NCBI GenBank assembly: GCA_002733885.1
Contig: NVXJ01000002.1
Location: 60,025 to 110,775 of the forward strand
Length of the DNA stretch: 50,751 bases
DNA from: Arcobacter sp.
GTDB taxonomy: Bacteria; Campylobacterota; Campylobacteria; Campylobacterales; Sulfurimonadaceae
Direction: 5' to 3'
This document shows positions 43,071-50,751 of this stretch, one piece after another; the stretch's first letter is position 1, and each line of letters opens with the position of its first letter. The position numbers and the translations under genes are program-made. Under the pieces are notes generated by a model. It was not told the DNA's origin. It made no database searches and was given only the letters and a program-made list of their open reading frames with translations.

Positions 43071-43109
43071 GTAAAATCTAACACAGTATAAACTATCTTC
43101 AGATTTTAC
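43071..43109. promoter_or_regulatory. Inverted repeat GTAAAATCT/AGATTTTAC after the peroxidase gene
   Basis: GTAAAATCT (43071-43079) and AGATTTTAC (43101-43109) are perfect inverse copies, 21 bases apart, with a minus-strand TATACT between them. It may be an operator for the small membrane protein, or a stem ending the peroxidase operon. Confidence 0.45.
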
Positions 43110-43138
43110 ATCAAAAATATTACAAATTCATTACTTTA

Positions 43139-44311
43139 TTACGGAATTAAGTGCTCATACTTTTCATCTGTTAATATCTTCATAAAAGCGACAAGCGCAT
43201 CAATATCAGCATTACTTAAAGGCAGACCAGACTCTAATTCAACTGTATTAACAGTAGTAGGAACTTCAGCAGCATTCCATACATTTCCTGTTTCAGGGTT
43301 AATAGAATGATTTCCTTGTCCATCCATATGGTCATAAAACTCAACAACTGTTTTTAAATTTTTAAATACTCCATTATGCATATAAGGAGCCGTTACTGCT
43401 ACATTTCTTAAGGTAGGAATTCTAAATTTCCCATCATGATTACCTGGCGTTGGACCCGCTTGCACAGTAGGGTTATTCATAAGTCCATGGTCTACAGGAA
43501 GTGCTGGAAGCCCAATACTCACTGTATTTGCTGGAACTCCAATATTTTCATACTTATAGTTTGTGAAGGCATCATTTTCACTTTCAATAAAACTTTTTAG
43601 TTGATGACAATTATTACAGTTATTATTGTTCCCTGCAAAAAACAAGTTTTTACCTGTTGTTTCTTCTGCTGTTAGGGTGTATTCCCCTTTTAAATACTTA
43701 TCGTACTTAGAATCAAAAGTAGAAAAAGCTTTAGTTCTTTCAAAGGCAGCAATAACTTCAGTCATTGCTGTATATGAAGCATTTATATCATCAAAAATAT
43801 TTTCTCCATACAAGCCCTTGAAACCCGCCACATAATCTGCATTCTCCATCAAACGATCAACCACAGCCTGCTTAGAAGGCATATTCATTTCAACAGGGTT
43901 TAAAGGCGGTCCACCTGCTTGATCTTCTAACCTTGAAGCTCTTCCATCTAAAAATTGCCCTCCAATGTATTCTCCCCCTTCAAACGTAAACACAGGTGTT
44001 AAGGCAGCATATGCTGCAGTGGGTGCATTTCTATTTCCTAAAGAAGCCCCATCATCTCCCAATGAAACAGCACCTTCAACCCCATTAGCTCTATCGTCAA
44101 CAAGGCCATGGTCTAGGTTATGACAGGTTGCACAAGATTGTGTACGATTAAAAGAAAGGTTTGGCTCGGAATATAAGGCCTTTCCTAATGCTTCTTTTGA
44201 AATACTTTCTGCTTGGACTTGAGGGTCTGAAGATCCACCCCCGCCCCCACCACATGCACTTAAAAAGGCAAGCGCACTTAGACTTAAAACTATTTTTGTA
44301 ATATTTTTCAT
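43139..44311 (-). CDS. Di-haem cytochrome c peroxidase (MauG/CCP family) lipoprotein
   Basis: The product, about 390 residues, has a lipoprotein signal (ALAFLSAC) followed by a run of glycines, then a two-haem domain protein. Haem motifs are CATCH (in RTQSCATCHNLDHG) and CNNCH (in GNNNNCNNCHQLKS). The C-terminal FRIPTLRNVAVTAPYMHNGVFKNLKTVVEFYDHMD is the usual family segment. Such proteins reduce hydrogen peroxide or oxidise protein residues in the periplasm. I chose the ATG at 44311, which follows an AGGAAAG site; the frame extends to 44344. It is the last large gene of the imelysin operon. Confidence 0.92.
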   Translation of the reverse strand: MKNITKIVLSLSALAFLSACGGGGGGSSDPQVQAESISKEALGKALYSEPNLSFNRTQSCATCHNLDHGLVDDRANGVEGAVSLGDDGASLGNRNAPTAAYAALTPVFTFEGGEYIGGQFLDGRASRLEDQAGGPPLNPVEMNMPSKQAVVDRLMENADYVAGFKGLYGENIFDDINASYTAMTEVIAAFERTKAFSTFDSKYDKYLKGEYTLTAEETTGKNLFFAGNNNNCNNCHQLKSFIESENDAFTNYKYENIGVPANTVSIGLPALPVDHGLMNNPTVQAGPTPGNHDGKFRIPTLRNVAVTAPYMHNGVFKNLKTVVEFYDHMDGQGNHSINPETGNVWNAAEVPTTVNTVELESGLPLSNADIDALVAFMKILTDEKYEHLIP

Positions 44312-44377
44312 AGTATCTTTCCTATCTATCATATTTATTTTCATCCTTCCATGGAAGAATTCTAAAGGTCATCTATT

Positions 44378-45679
44378 TTAAAAGATGAAACCTAAAGAAG
44401 CTGTTACAGCTTCTTCGTCTGCTAAGGTAGCGTCAGCGTTATAATCTTTAATCCAATAATCTAACTTAACCACTACATGAGGATCTGGATAATAAGCAAA
44501 ACCTGCTGTGTACTCATTAAACTTATGATTATCAGGCAAAGTAGTATCATCATTTGCATCCATGTTTAAATGTTCAATTTCAACATAAGGAAGTAATCTT
44601 TGTGTACTTGAGCGTAAAACATTGTACCCCGCTGTTACATAAGCACCATATACCTTAGAAGAAAGTTCTACCCCTGGTATTTTGTCATAATCACCCATAT
44701 CACCAAATACTGCTAAGGCAGAAATTTCCCAGTCATTGTTCTTATAAGTAGCATGTACTTCTGCCATTGTCACAGCAACATTAGCATCTATACCTACATA
44801 ATCTAAATCTCCACCCGTATTTGAGTGATAAAATGATGTTCCAGCTACCAAACCTGAGCCAAAGTCATATTGAGCTCTTGCTACAATACCAAAATCATTT
44901 GTCGTTTGCTTTGCCCCTCTTCTACCTTGTTGTATAAACGTACCTTCTTTATAATCACTCGCATCTGGAGCACTGACCGTCCCTATATAATATTCAAAAT
45001 CATCAATCTGACCAAAAAGTAAAGCTCCATTGGTGTGCCAAGTTGAAGGGATAATGATAGTTTCAACCGTAGGTCTTTCTGCTGTTAAGTAAGCCACAGG
45101 CTCGTGATTTAAGTTAATATTTCCAAAAGGCACTAATACATGACCAACACGTAAAGAAGCTTCTTTTGAAAACATAAAGTCAATATAAGAAAACTCTATA
45201 ATTGCATATTTATAATCATTTCCATCATCTTGTGTTTTTGCGCCACCATCTTCAAATTCAATCTCTGTATTCATGACAATCCAGTCATTAAATCTAAATC
45301 CTATGTAAGGTACAAAACGAACCACATTTGTTTCTATTTTTTTACGCCTCTTATTTGCATTATCAGAACCACCATTTTTAAATTCTGTATACTTTTTAAG
45401 CTTATACTCACCATACCCACCAATAGACACTACAGATTTTGTGTGATACACCTTAGATGCCGCTACCCCTAAAGAAGAAAAACTTTCTGATTCAGAAGCA
45501 GGCATAAACATCTCATTTTTTATAGAGACTAATTCTTCTACTAAAGACTCATTTGTTTGTGACTGCTCTATCTTAAGCTCTTTCATTTCAGAACGCAACT
45601 CATCTAATTGTTTTTGTAAGTCAGCCTCTGAGGCTAAGACTAAACTTGATACTAACAAACTCATATACATTTTATTCAT
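44378..45679 (-). CDS. Outer-membrane beta-barrel (porin-like) protein with N-terminal coiled coil
   Basis: The 433-residue product has a signal peptide (SLLVSSLVLASEA), a short coiled coil (DLQKQLDELRSEMKELKIEQSQ) and then alternating amphipathic strands, such as VVSIGGYGEYKLKKYTEF and FVPYIGFRFNDWIVMNTEIEFED, ending VTASLGFIF with the C-terminal Phe of outer-membrane barrels. Such coiled-coil porins attach to peptidoglycan or project into the periplasm. The substrate is unknown. The start overlaps the hydroxylase stop (ATGA). In this operon it could be the route by which iron or haem compounds cross the outer membrane, which is inferred from context. Confidence 0.82.
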   Translation of the reverse strand: MNKMYMSLLVSSLVLASEADLQKQLDELRSEMKELKIEQSQTNESLVEELVSIKNEMFMPASESESFSSLGVAASKVYHTKSVVSIGGYGEYKLKKYTEFKNGGSDNANKRRKKIETNVVRFVPYIGFRFNDWIVMNTEIEFEDGGAKTQDDGNDYKYAIIEFSYIDFMFSKEASLRVGHVLVPFGNINLNHEPVAYLTAERPTVETIIIPSTWHTNGALLFGQIDDFEYYIGTVSAPDASDYKEGTFIQQGRRGAKQTTNDFGIVARAQYDFGSGLVAGTSFYHSNTGGDLDYVGIDANVAVTMAEVHATYKNNDWEISALAVFGDMGDYDKIPGVELSSKVYGAYVTAGYNVLRSSTQRLLPYVEIEHLNMDANDDTTLPDNHKFNEYTAGFAYYPDPHVVVKLDYWIKDYNADATLADEEAVTASLGFIF

Positions 45680-46569
45680 TTTTTTCCTTTGAACCCTAGG
45701 GGATATAAAAACAGTCCCTTAAGTGATTGATAATTTTTCATTTCATCTCTTGCTAAACCAAAACGAAGGTTTGAGACACCTTGTGAAAAAGAGGCCGTCT
45801 TAAAAATATGGTCCCATATACTTAAGTATCCTCCATAGTTTTTATTGTAGGCATCCTTAGAGTGATGCATCTGATGCATTTTTGGTGATATCACCACATA
45901 CTCAAGCCATTTAAAAAAGCCTAATGGAACATGCGAATGACGTAGGTTTGATCCAAATAGCATAAAAATAAAGGCAATAGTATTAACGCCTAAAATCTGA
46001 TAAACCCCTAAATAAGCTTTAAACCAATATAAAAAGGCTCCCGTTACAAGGCCTATACTCAAAGCGTAACGTAAGCCAAACAAAAGGTTTTCTAGGGGAT
46101 GAACCCTGTACAGTGTTAAGGGTGTTAAAACCCTAGCACTGTGGTGAACCTTGTGAAATCTCCATAAAAAAGGGATCTCATGCATAGCCCTGTGTAAAAC
46201 ATAACGGGTAAGGTCATTAAAAATAAAAACGGCTAAGGTATATAAGAGCATTACACTCCATTTACCCCAAAGTCTTGTACTCTCAAACAGACCAAAATAG
46301 TTGTTTAAAAATGCACTTGTTTCTAAGGCTATTTTCATAGCACCAAACATTAGAGGCAAGATAATAAATACCTTAATAAGTACCATCAATACAAAATAAA
46401 TATAATCCAGTTTTGCGGATGGGTGCCCCCAAATTGCCTTTGAAAACAAAGCCCGTTTGTGTCCTCTTTGTAAATAAAAATATCCCATCATAAATGAGCT
46501 AATAATAAACACCCAAAAGATACGCTTATGCGGATCTAAAAAATATTCAAAGCCCATATATGTTTGCAT
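45676..46569 (-). CDS. Membrane fatty-acid-hydroxylase / sterol-desaturase superfamily protein
   Basis: A 297-residue integral membrane protein with four or more helices. It has the complete histidine set of the di-iron family: HRAMH (in YVLHRAMHEIPF), HKVHH (WRFHKVHHSARV), and near the C-terminus HSHVPLG and HQMHHSKD. These bind two iron ions and hydroxylate lipid-like substrates with oxygen. The substrate here is unknown. It begins three bases after the imelysin-like gene and overlaps the barrel gene, so it belongs to the operon. A di-iron enzyme in an apparently Fur-controlled operon is unexpected and may need the iron that the operon acquires. Confidence 0.85.
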   Translation of the reverse strand: MQTYMGFEYFLDPHKRIFWVFIISSFMMGYFYLQRGHKRALFSKAIWGHPSAKLDYIYFVLMVLIKVFIILPLMFGAMKIALETSAFLNNYFGLFESTRLWGKWSVMLLYTLAVFIFNDLTRYVLHRAMHEIPFLWRFHKVHHSARVLTPLTLYRVHPLENLLFGLRYALSIGLVTGAFLYWFKAYLGVYQILGVNTIAFIFMLFGSNLRHSHVPLGFFKWLEYVVISPKMHQMHHSKDAYNKNYGGYLSIWDHIFKTASFSQGVSNLRFGLARDEMKNYQSLKGLFLYPLGFKGKK

Positions 46570-46572
46570 TTT

Positions 46573-47640
46573 TTAATCTCCATCTGCTTCAATAAGCTTA
46601 GGGGTAATGTTTAATGCAAGTACTAAAGTGACATAATACGCATCATGTAATTCTACTAAGGCATTATAAAGTGCTGTTAGTTCAGTTGATGGAACAGAAG
46701 TCTTCATCGGTTTAGGAACCGCTCGTACCGCTAATAGCGCATTGTCAATTTTTGAAATAATAAAGCTTGCTTGTGAGCTAGCATCTTTTCCTGCCATATA
46801 AGCACTTAAACCATCTTCTGAATTAGGTTCAAAAAGGTTTTTGTGTGCTTGAATAATTTCTTCAATCCCCTCAGCCGAATATCCTGAATAAAAATACTCT
46901 AAACGTGAGGCATCAGGACTACCTGCATACTTAACTGTAAGACCTGCAATATCACCTACTCTCCACTCTTTAAGCTTATACGAACTATCGATAAGTTGAT
47001 TAACTAAGTTTTCTACCGAAGCATCTCCATCACGAACAAAGTCAGTATCTGTGTTATAAAAGTTAGCTATTGTAAAACTTTGATCCCTTAAATTTTGAGA
47101 AATCACAAGTAAAACATCTGCACGTCTTCCAGAATTTGCTTGAAATTTTGTTAATAATGCACCCACAGATTCAGCGTCTCCAAAAAGAGTATATTCTGCG
47201 GAATCAATCCTTATATACGATATATTTGCAACACTACTACTGGCTGCAAAAACTGCATCTAAAGAGGTTTTAATATTAATATTTCCTATGTGCCATAAGT
47301 CTATGTCTTTTCGCGGAGTTTCCATAGCACTGTCAATATCATTTGCAACATATAATGCTTCTACCCTCTTCCAAGAAGAGATAAAGTCTTTTAAAGCACT
47401 TTGAGCAGAACTTATGTTTGTACTGTCTTGTAATGCAACTAAGTTTTGCGCAGCCAAGAGTAAGGCATCTGCCTTATCTAAGTTAGCATTAGCGTCTACT
47501 ATTAATACATTATTAATGCCTTCGACACCCGTGGAACTTACAGTACCTGTAGGTAGTCCTGTTTCTCCATCAAAGCTATTATCTCCGCCACAGGCACTTA
47601 ACATCAATATTAAGACTGTGCTTATCATGGTTTTAATCAT
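46573..47640 (-). CDS. Imelysin-like lipoprotein with degenerate motif
   Basis: The 355-residue product has a lipoprotein signal (VLILMLSACGGDNS) and the helical imelysin fold: repeated long helices with WKRVEALYVANDIDSAMETPRKDIDLWHIG near residues 80-120. Where imelysins have G-x-H-x-x-E before a LLFG-like stretch, this protein reads RIDSAEYTLFGD: the Gly and His are gone and only the Glu is kept. It is shorter than the imelysin at 49028-50500. It may be a partner subunit rather than a metal-binding protein. An AAGGAT site precedes the ATG. Confidence 0.82.
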   Translation of the reverse strand: MIKTMISTVLILMLSACGGDNSFDGETGLPTGTVSSTGVEGINNVLIVDANANLDKADALLLAAQNLVALQDSTNISSAQSALKDFISSWKRVEALYVANDIDSAMETPRKDIDLWHIGNINIKTSLDAVFAASSSVANISYIRIDSAEYTLFGDAESVGALLTKFQANSGRRADVLLVISQNLRDQSFTIANFYNTDTDFVRDGDASVENLVNQLIDSSYKLKEWRVGDIAGLTVKYAGSPDASRLEYFYSGYSAEGIEEIIQAHKNLFEPNSEDGLSAYMAGKDASSQASFIISKIDNALLAVRAVPKPMKTSVPSTELTALYNALVELHDAYYVTLVLALNITPKLIEADGD

Positions 47641-47658
47641 GTTTTATCCTTGTGATTT

Positions 47659-49023
47659 TTATAAAGAATTCAGAAAGTCTAATAAAGACTTTCTGTCTTT
47701 TTGGGCTAAGTTCATAAAAGATTTTTTACTTTTTCTTGCCTCTCCACCATGCCATAAGATGGCTTCTTCAATAGATTTAGCCCGCCCATCATGAAGGTAG
47801 TTGGCCGCACCACTTACGGTGTTTCTTAAACCTAAGCCCCATAAAGGAGCCGTTCGCCATTCATTACCTTGTGCAAGAAATTCAGTGACTTCATCGGCTA
47901 AGTCTTGGCCCATATCATGCAAGAGTAAGTCAGTAAAAGGATGAATAACATTTCCATCTTTTGTAGTGAAACTATTTACATGACATGAGACACACGACAG
48001 TTGTGTAAAAAGCTTAGCCCCTTCTATTACATTAGACGCTTTTTCTTGTTTTGGCACTGCCAAATTAGAGGTGTAATACGTTACGGCATTTAATCTTTTT
48101 TCAGGCACATCAAATTCATGTTTTCCCTTAGGCGATTGCAAACATTCTTGTTCAAAAGGGCTACAATTTTCATTAGGAAAATAAGGATTCGTTAAACCCA
48201 TATCATTAATCATTGCACGCGCGACTTGATACTTTACAGAAGCAGCAGAAGCCTTCCATGTAAAACGTCCCAAGACAGATTTATTTGATTCAGGCGAATA
48301 AACCCAGTTCGCTTTACCAGAAATACCATCTTCATTTTCATCTTCTATATCTTCATGGGCTAAAATAGCTTCTGTCGAAATAGCTTCAAGTTCACCTAAG
48401 CCTATAAGAATAGACCCTATACGAGGTGAAAAGATAAGTTCTTTATCAAAGGGACCATATTGCAAATCATTTATGCTATAACTCGGCTTGGAAAGCGTTT
48501 TAATAGTTCCATCAGAATACACCATATGAAGGTTTGTGTATTCTACACGTGTTTTTCCTTCATACGGAACATGCCTATTTCCATTAATATTGAGCTGTGC
48601 CCCATAATGAGGATCTGGAACCAAACCATTTTTAATATCTGTTTTATTTTTTAGTGCAAGCCTAAAAAGAAGTGAACGGTTCATTTCACCTTTTTTATTG
48701 ACTGCTACCCCTGAACCATTATTGGGATGGCAGCTCATACAGGTATTAGAATTAAACAAAGGACCTAGCCCATCTCTAGCTGTTGTTGAAGCGGGTGCTT
48801 GAACCCAAGGAATCCTAAAAAAACTTTTTCCGAGCCTGAAATTTGAAAGCTCTTCTTTACTAATATTTGAATTAGCATGGGAAAAGGACTTTAAACTTCT
48901 ATCTGATATGGAATTTTTTCCAGCAAGAAGGGTATAATCGTAATTTGCATTTGATGAGGAAGTGTTATCTGAACAAGCAGCCGCAAAAAATGCGACGGCT
49001 AGAATTGAAAAATATGTTTTCAT
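47659..49023 (-). CDS. Di-haem oxidoreductase of the COG3488 (DHOR) family, lipoprotein
   Basis: A 454-residue lipoprotein (signal ending FFAAACS) with two haem-binding motifs, CMSCH (near residue 95) and CVSCH (near residue 340). The family signature HDMGQDLADE, the EWRTAPLWGLGLRNTVSG segment and the YLHDGRAKSIEEAILWHGGEA motif are clear. Proteins of this family are regularly found beside imelysin genes and are proposed to handle electrons for iron uptake; the exact reaction is not known. It follows the imelysin with a four-base gap, so it is cotranscribed and probably coupled. Confidence 0.9.
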   Translation of the reverse strand: MKTYFSILAVAFFAAACSDNTSSSNANYDYTLLAGKNSISDRSLKSFSHANSNISKEELSNFRLGKSFFRIPWVQAPASTTARDGLGPLFNSNTCMSCHPNNGSGVAVNKKGEMNRSLLFRLALKNKTDIKNGLVPDPHYGAQLNINGNRHVPYEGKTRVEYTNLHMVYSDGTIKTLSKPSYSINDLQYGPFDKELIFSPRIGSILIGLGELEAISTEAILAHEDIEDENEDGISGKANWVYSPESNKSVLGRFTWKASAASVKYQVARAMINDMGLTNPYFPNENCSPFEQECLQSPKGKHEFDVPEKRLNAVTYYTSNLAVPKQEKASNVIEGAKLFTQLSCVSCHVNSFTTKDGNVIHPFTDLLLHDMGQDLADEVTEFLAQGNEWRTAPLWGLGLRNTVSGAANYLHDGRAKSIEEAILWHGGEARKSKKSFMNLAQKDRKSLLDFLNSL

Positions 49024-49027
49024 AAAA

Positions 49028-50500
49028 TTAGTTTATAGAGATACCAATATCAGTTCCAACATTAACCATCATATTACCCATTGTAACTAGCTCAGTAGCT
49101 AATGCTTTAATTCTATCTGCATCAGCTCCAGGAATAATTTGGTAATCAAAGTGTTTTGTTGTTTTAGCAAGGTTATCGATGGTACTAACCTTAGTATCAA
49201 TAGACGTTAATGCTGCATCAATGTTAGCTTTTGTTGCATCACTTACTAAGTCATAAAAACTTGTTGTAGTAGCAGCATCTATATTATCTGCAGGGTTTAA
49301 AGCCGTGTACTGACCTTTTAAAGTATTAACAAAGCCCTTAATATCTTGCGCAATATCTCTGTGTGTGTTGTCTGAGAAGCATGAATGCTCATCTTCTTCA
49401 CTTGCTGTATCAACAGAAGCCGAAATACGTTCAGCCGATAGTTCTGAACTTACAAATACACCCATACCCGTCATAATATCTTTTAAAGCTGTAGTAGCAT
49501 CAATATTTTTAGAAGTATCTGAACCTGTCAACTCACCTAAAAGTGCCGCACGGTAACAACCGTCTACATTAGCAGAATCGCAATCACCACTGGTTGTTGT
49601 TAACCAAGCTGATCTAACCATGGTAAGGTCAGCAATAATTTTATTAGCTGCAGCCTTAAGATAAGCACCTCTTCTTGTCGCTTCACCTGAACCATTTGTA
49701 TAATCTGTAAGTGGACGTTGACCGGCTACTGTAGCACCTGGCGTTACTAAGTCAACTGAAGGATCACCTGCTTTATTATAATCTTGATCTTGTCCCCATA
49801 ATAAGAACTCAACGGCATGATATCCAGAAGCAACATTTGCATCACCACCAGCCTCATTTAAAGAAGTAATTAAACCTGTAGTAATTGTTGTAGTATCAAA
49901 TACTGCACCTAAGTTTGCAACCGTACCATCTTGAGCATCAAATGTTTCCATATCAACATCTGTTGATCCACCTTCTGCACCATCTGCTGTACCTGTTGTT
50001 CTAGCAACAATGCCGCCACCTGTATTTGCATTACCAGTTGCAATAATAGTATCTATCATTGCTTCATCTAATGGCCAAGCATTCAGTTGTCCTTCTAGTT
50101 CGCCATACGCATCTTTTACCCATTGTGCTGAACCATCACCATCAATTGGACCACCTGAAAGTCTAAAGATTTCTGTTTCAAGATATGGTTCACGAGAATC
50201 AATCCATGCTTGCTTTGCCGCATCCATTTGACCTTGTGTTGCGCCAGCACCCGCATCTACAAAGGTATCAATGGCAGTTTTTAACGTATTGGCTGCTGTA
50301 ATTGAATCTGTATAAGATGCTAATGCGATATCTGCATATGTTGTTAAAACAGCTGTAGACTGTGCTGCGGTAATACCTGTTGTTGGTGTTACTGTAGCAG
50401 GAGGAGTTTCATCTCCACCACCGCCTCCGCCACCACAACCACTTAAAGCCATTACGGCAACTAAACTCATTGAACTTAAGATACTTTTACTAAATTTCAT
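49028..50500 (-). CDS. Imelysin-family (IcmP-like) lipoprotein
   Basis: A 490-residue outer-membrane-type lipoprotein. The lipobox cysteine (ALSGC) is followed by seven glycines and then a linker. The helical imelysin domain carries the motif G-x-H-x-x-E (GYHAVEFLLWGQD), the presumed metal site, near residue 230. The N-terminal QAWIDSREPYLETEIFRLSGGPID segment is typical. Imelysins are linked with iron binding and are iron-repressed in several bacteria; the early claim of insulin-cleaving protease activity is doubtful. An AAGGGAT site precedes the ATG. It is the first gene after the Fur boxes and so probably heads the operon. Confidence 0.93.
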   Translation of the reverse strand: MKFSKSILSSMSLVAVMALSGCGGGGGGGDETPPATVTPTTGITAAQSTAVLTTYADIALASYTDSITAANTLKTAIDTFVDAGAGATQGQMDAAKQAWIDSREPYLETEIFRLSGGPIDGDGSAQWVKDAYGELEGQLNAWPLDEAMIDTIIATGNANTGGGIVARTTGTADGAEGGSTDVDMETFDAQDGTVANLGAVFDTTTITTGLITSLNEAGGDANVASGYHAVEFLLWGQDQDYNKAGDPSVDLVTPGATVAGQRPLTDYTNGSGEATRRGAYLKAAANKIIADLTMVRSAWLTTTSGDCDSANVDGCYRAALLGELTGSDTSKNIDATTALKDIMTGMGVFVSSELSAERISASVDTASEEDEHSCFSDNTHRDIAQDIKGFVNTLKGQYTALNPADNIDAATTTSFYDLVSDATKANIDAALTSIDTKVSTIDNLAKTTKHFDYQIIPGADADRIKALATELVTMGNMMVNVGTDIGISIN

Positions 50501-50511
50501 TTCTATCCCTT

Positions 50512-50628
50512 ATTGATAATATTTATCGAAATCATAATCAATTAAACTTAAATTAATATAATAGTAATGATAATTCTTATCATTAAATAAGTAAAACAAA
50601 TGAGTTTAGTTTATAATAACAATTATCA
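50512..50628 (-). promoter_or_regulatory. Imelysin operon promoter with three Fur-box-like sites
   Basis: Site A, AATGATAATTCTTATCATT (50566-50584), is a perfect palindrome (8-3-8) and matches the Fur 7-1-7 consensus TGATAAT-N-ATTATCA with one difference. Site B lies at 50514-50528 (TGATAAT then TTTATCG, two differences). Site C at 50614-50628 has TGATAAT on the minus strand with two differences in the other half. Together they cover the region immediately upstream of the imelysin start, where the -10 must lie, so iron-dependent repression is likely. Confidence 0.8.
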
Positions 50629-50698
50629 AAGTAGCTAGGTTGGGTAAGTTTGGGAAAAAAATTTATATTATGTATGTGAATTATTTAAAAAAAGAAAT

Positions 50699-50725
50699 TA
50701 TCTGAATATAGAAATTATTCAGATA
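50699..50725 (-). terminator. Terminator formed partly by the end of the right-edge gene
   Basis: TATCTGAATA (50699-50708) pairs perfectly with TATTCAGATA (50716-50725), 10 pairs with a 7-base loop. On the minus strand it is followed by AATTTCTTTTTTT. The stop codon of the partial gene lies at the edge of the arm. Confidence 0.65.
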
Positions 50726-50751
50726 TAAGTTGATTGCGTCCAGAATTTTTT
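50715..50751 (-). CDS. 3' end of a probable GGDEF-domain gene (partial)
   Basis: Only the last eleven codons are in the window. They read KNSGRNQLISE and a TAA stop. The ending K-N/K-S-G-R-N-Q is the usual C-terminus of diguanylate cyclase (GGDEF) domains, in the helix after the strand that follows GG(D/E)EF. This is a guess from a short peptide, supported by the hairpin terminator that overlaps the stop. The rest of the gene lies to the right of the window. Confidence 0.5.
   Translation of the reverse strand, partial: KNSGRNQLISE

Noticed and set aside
1-50751. CRISPR arrays, tRNA or rRNA genes
   Set aside because: No regularly spaced repeats and no recognisable cloverleaf or rRNA sequence were found by reading the gaps between genes.

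Overview
The window is AT-rich DNA from a member of the Campylobacterota (formerly Epsilonproteobacteria). The evidence is gene order and protein style. The runs radA-ftsY-thioredoxin lipoprotein-5-FCL-rny, fliL-acpS, serA-(membrane protein)-rpsA and ispH-aroA-pheT-pheS-HIT match neighbourhoods I know from Campylobacter and relatives. The histidine kinases carry the HQWRQPL H-box typical of this group. The stator proteins look PomA/PomB-like (sodium type) and the sensory repertoire is large, which suggests a free-living, probably marine, Sulfurimonas- or Arcobacter-like organism. I cannot fix the genus. No rRNA, tRNA, CRISPR array, prophage or intact insertion sequence is visible.

Layout. 1-10.2 kb is a signalling block: a PAS histidine kinase cut by the left edge, a receiver/HD-GYP c-di-GMP phosphodiesterase, a FIST-PAS-PAS hybrid kinase with Hpt, two receiver proteins with an unrecognised helical C-terminal half, and a decayed Cache-type histidine kinase pseudogene. 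10.2-14.7 kb (minus strand) holds a periplasmic coiled-coil protein, trmA, fliP, motB and motA. 15-23.5 kb is housekeeping: glmU, rny, a 5-FCL gene, a thioredoxin-like lipoprotein, ftsY, radA, a small unknown protein, fliL, acpS and thiS. 23.6-31.7 kb holds a methyltransferase, a TolC-like protein, argD, a HlyD-like adaptor, cheV, a nitronate-monooxygenase-like protein, a hotdog protein, a periplasmic binding protein and a small possible immunity protein. 31.8-43 kb is the conserved serA/rpsA/ispH/aroA/pheT/pheS/HIT region, interrupted by a third receiver protein. 43-50.5 kb is a single minus-strand operon: imelysin, di-haem oxidoreductase, imelysin-like lipoprotein, fatty-acid-hydroxylase-like membrane protein, outer-membrane barrel and di-haem cytochrome c peroxidase. 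Its promoter carries one near-perfect and two weaker Fur boxes. The right edge holds the last codons of a GGDEF-type gene.

Points most worth following: (1) an intergenic two-hairpin element present in two full copies and one partial copy, whose stems differ in sequence but stay paired; (2) three receiver proteins sharing an undescribed helical C-terminal domain, two of them ending in an identical DDIFDF tail reminiscent of the CheY-binding tail of CheZ; (3) the Fur-type imelysin/di-haem operon with a degenerate second imelysin and an embedded membrane hydroxylase; (4) a 37-residue membrane-protein ORF missed by length cut-offs; (5) a tandemly duplicated hairpin between the adaptor gene and argD; (6) a 108-nt G-free tract after radA that could be a Rho loading site.
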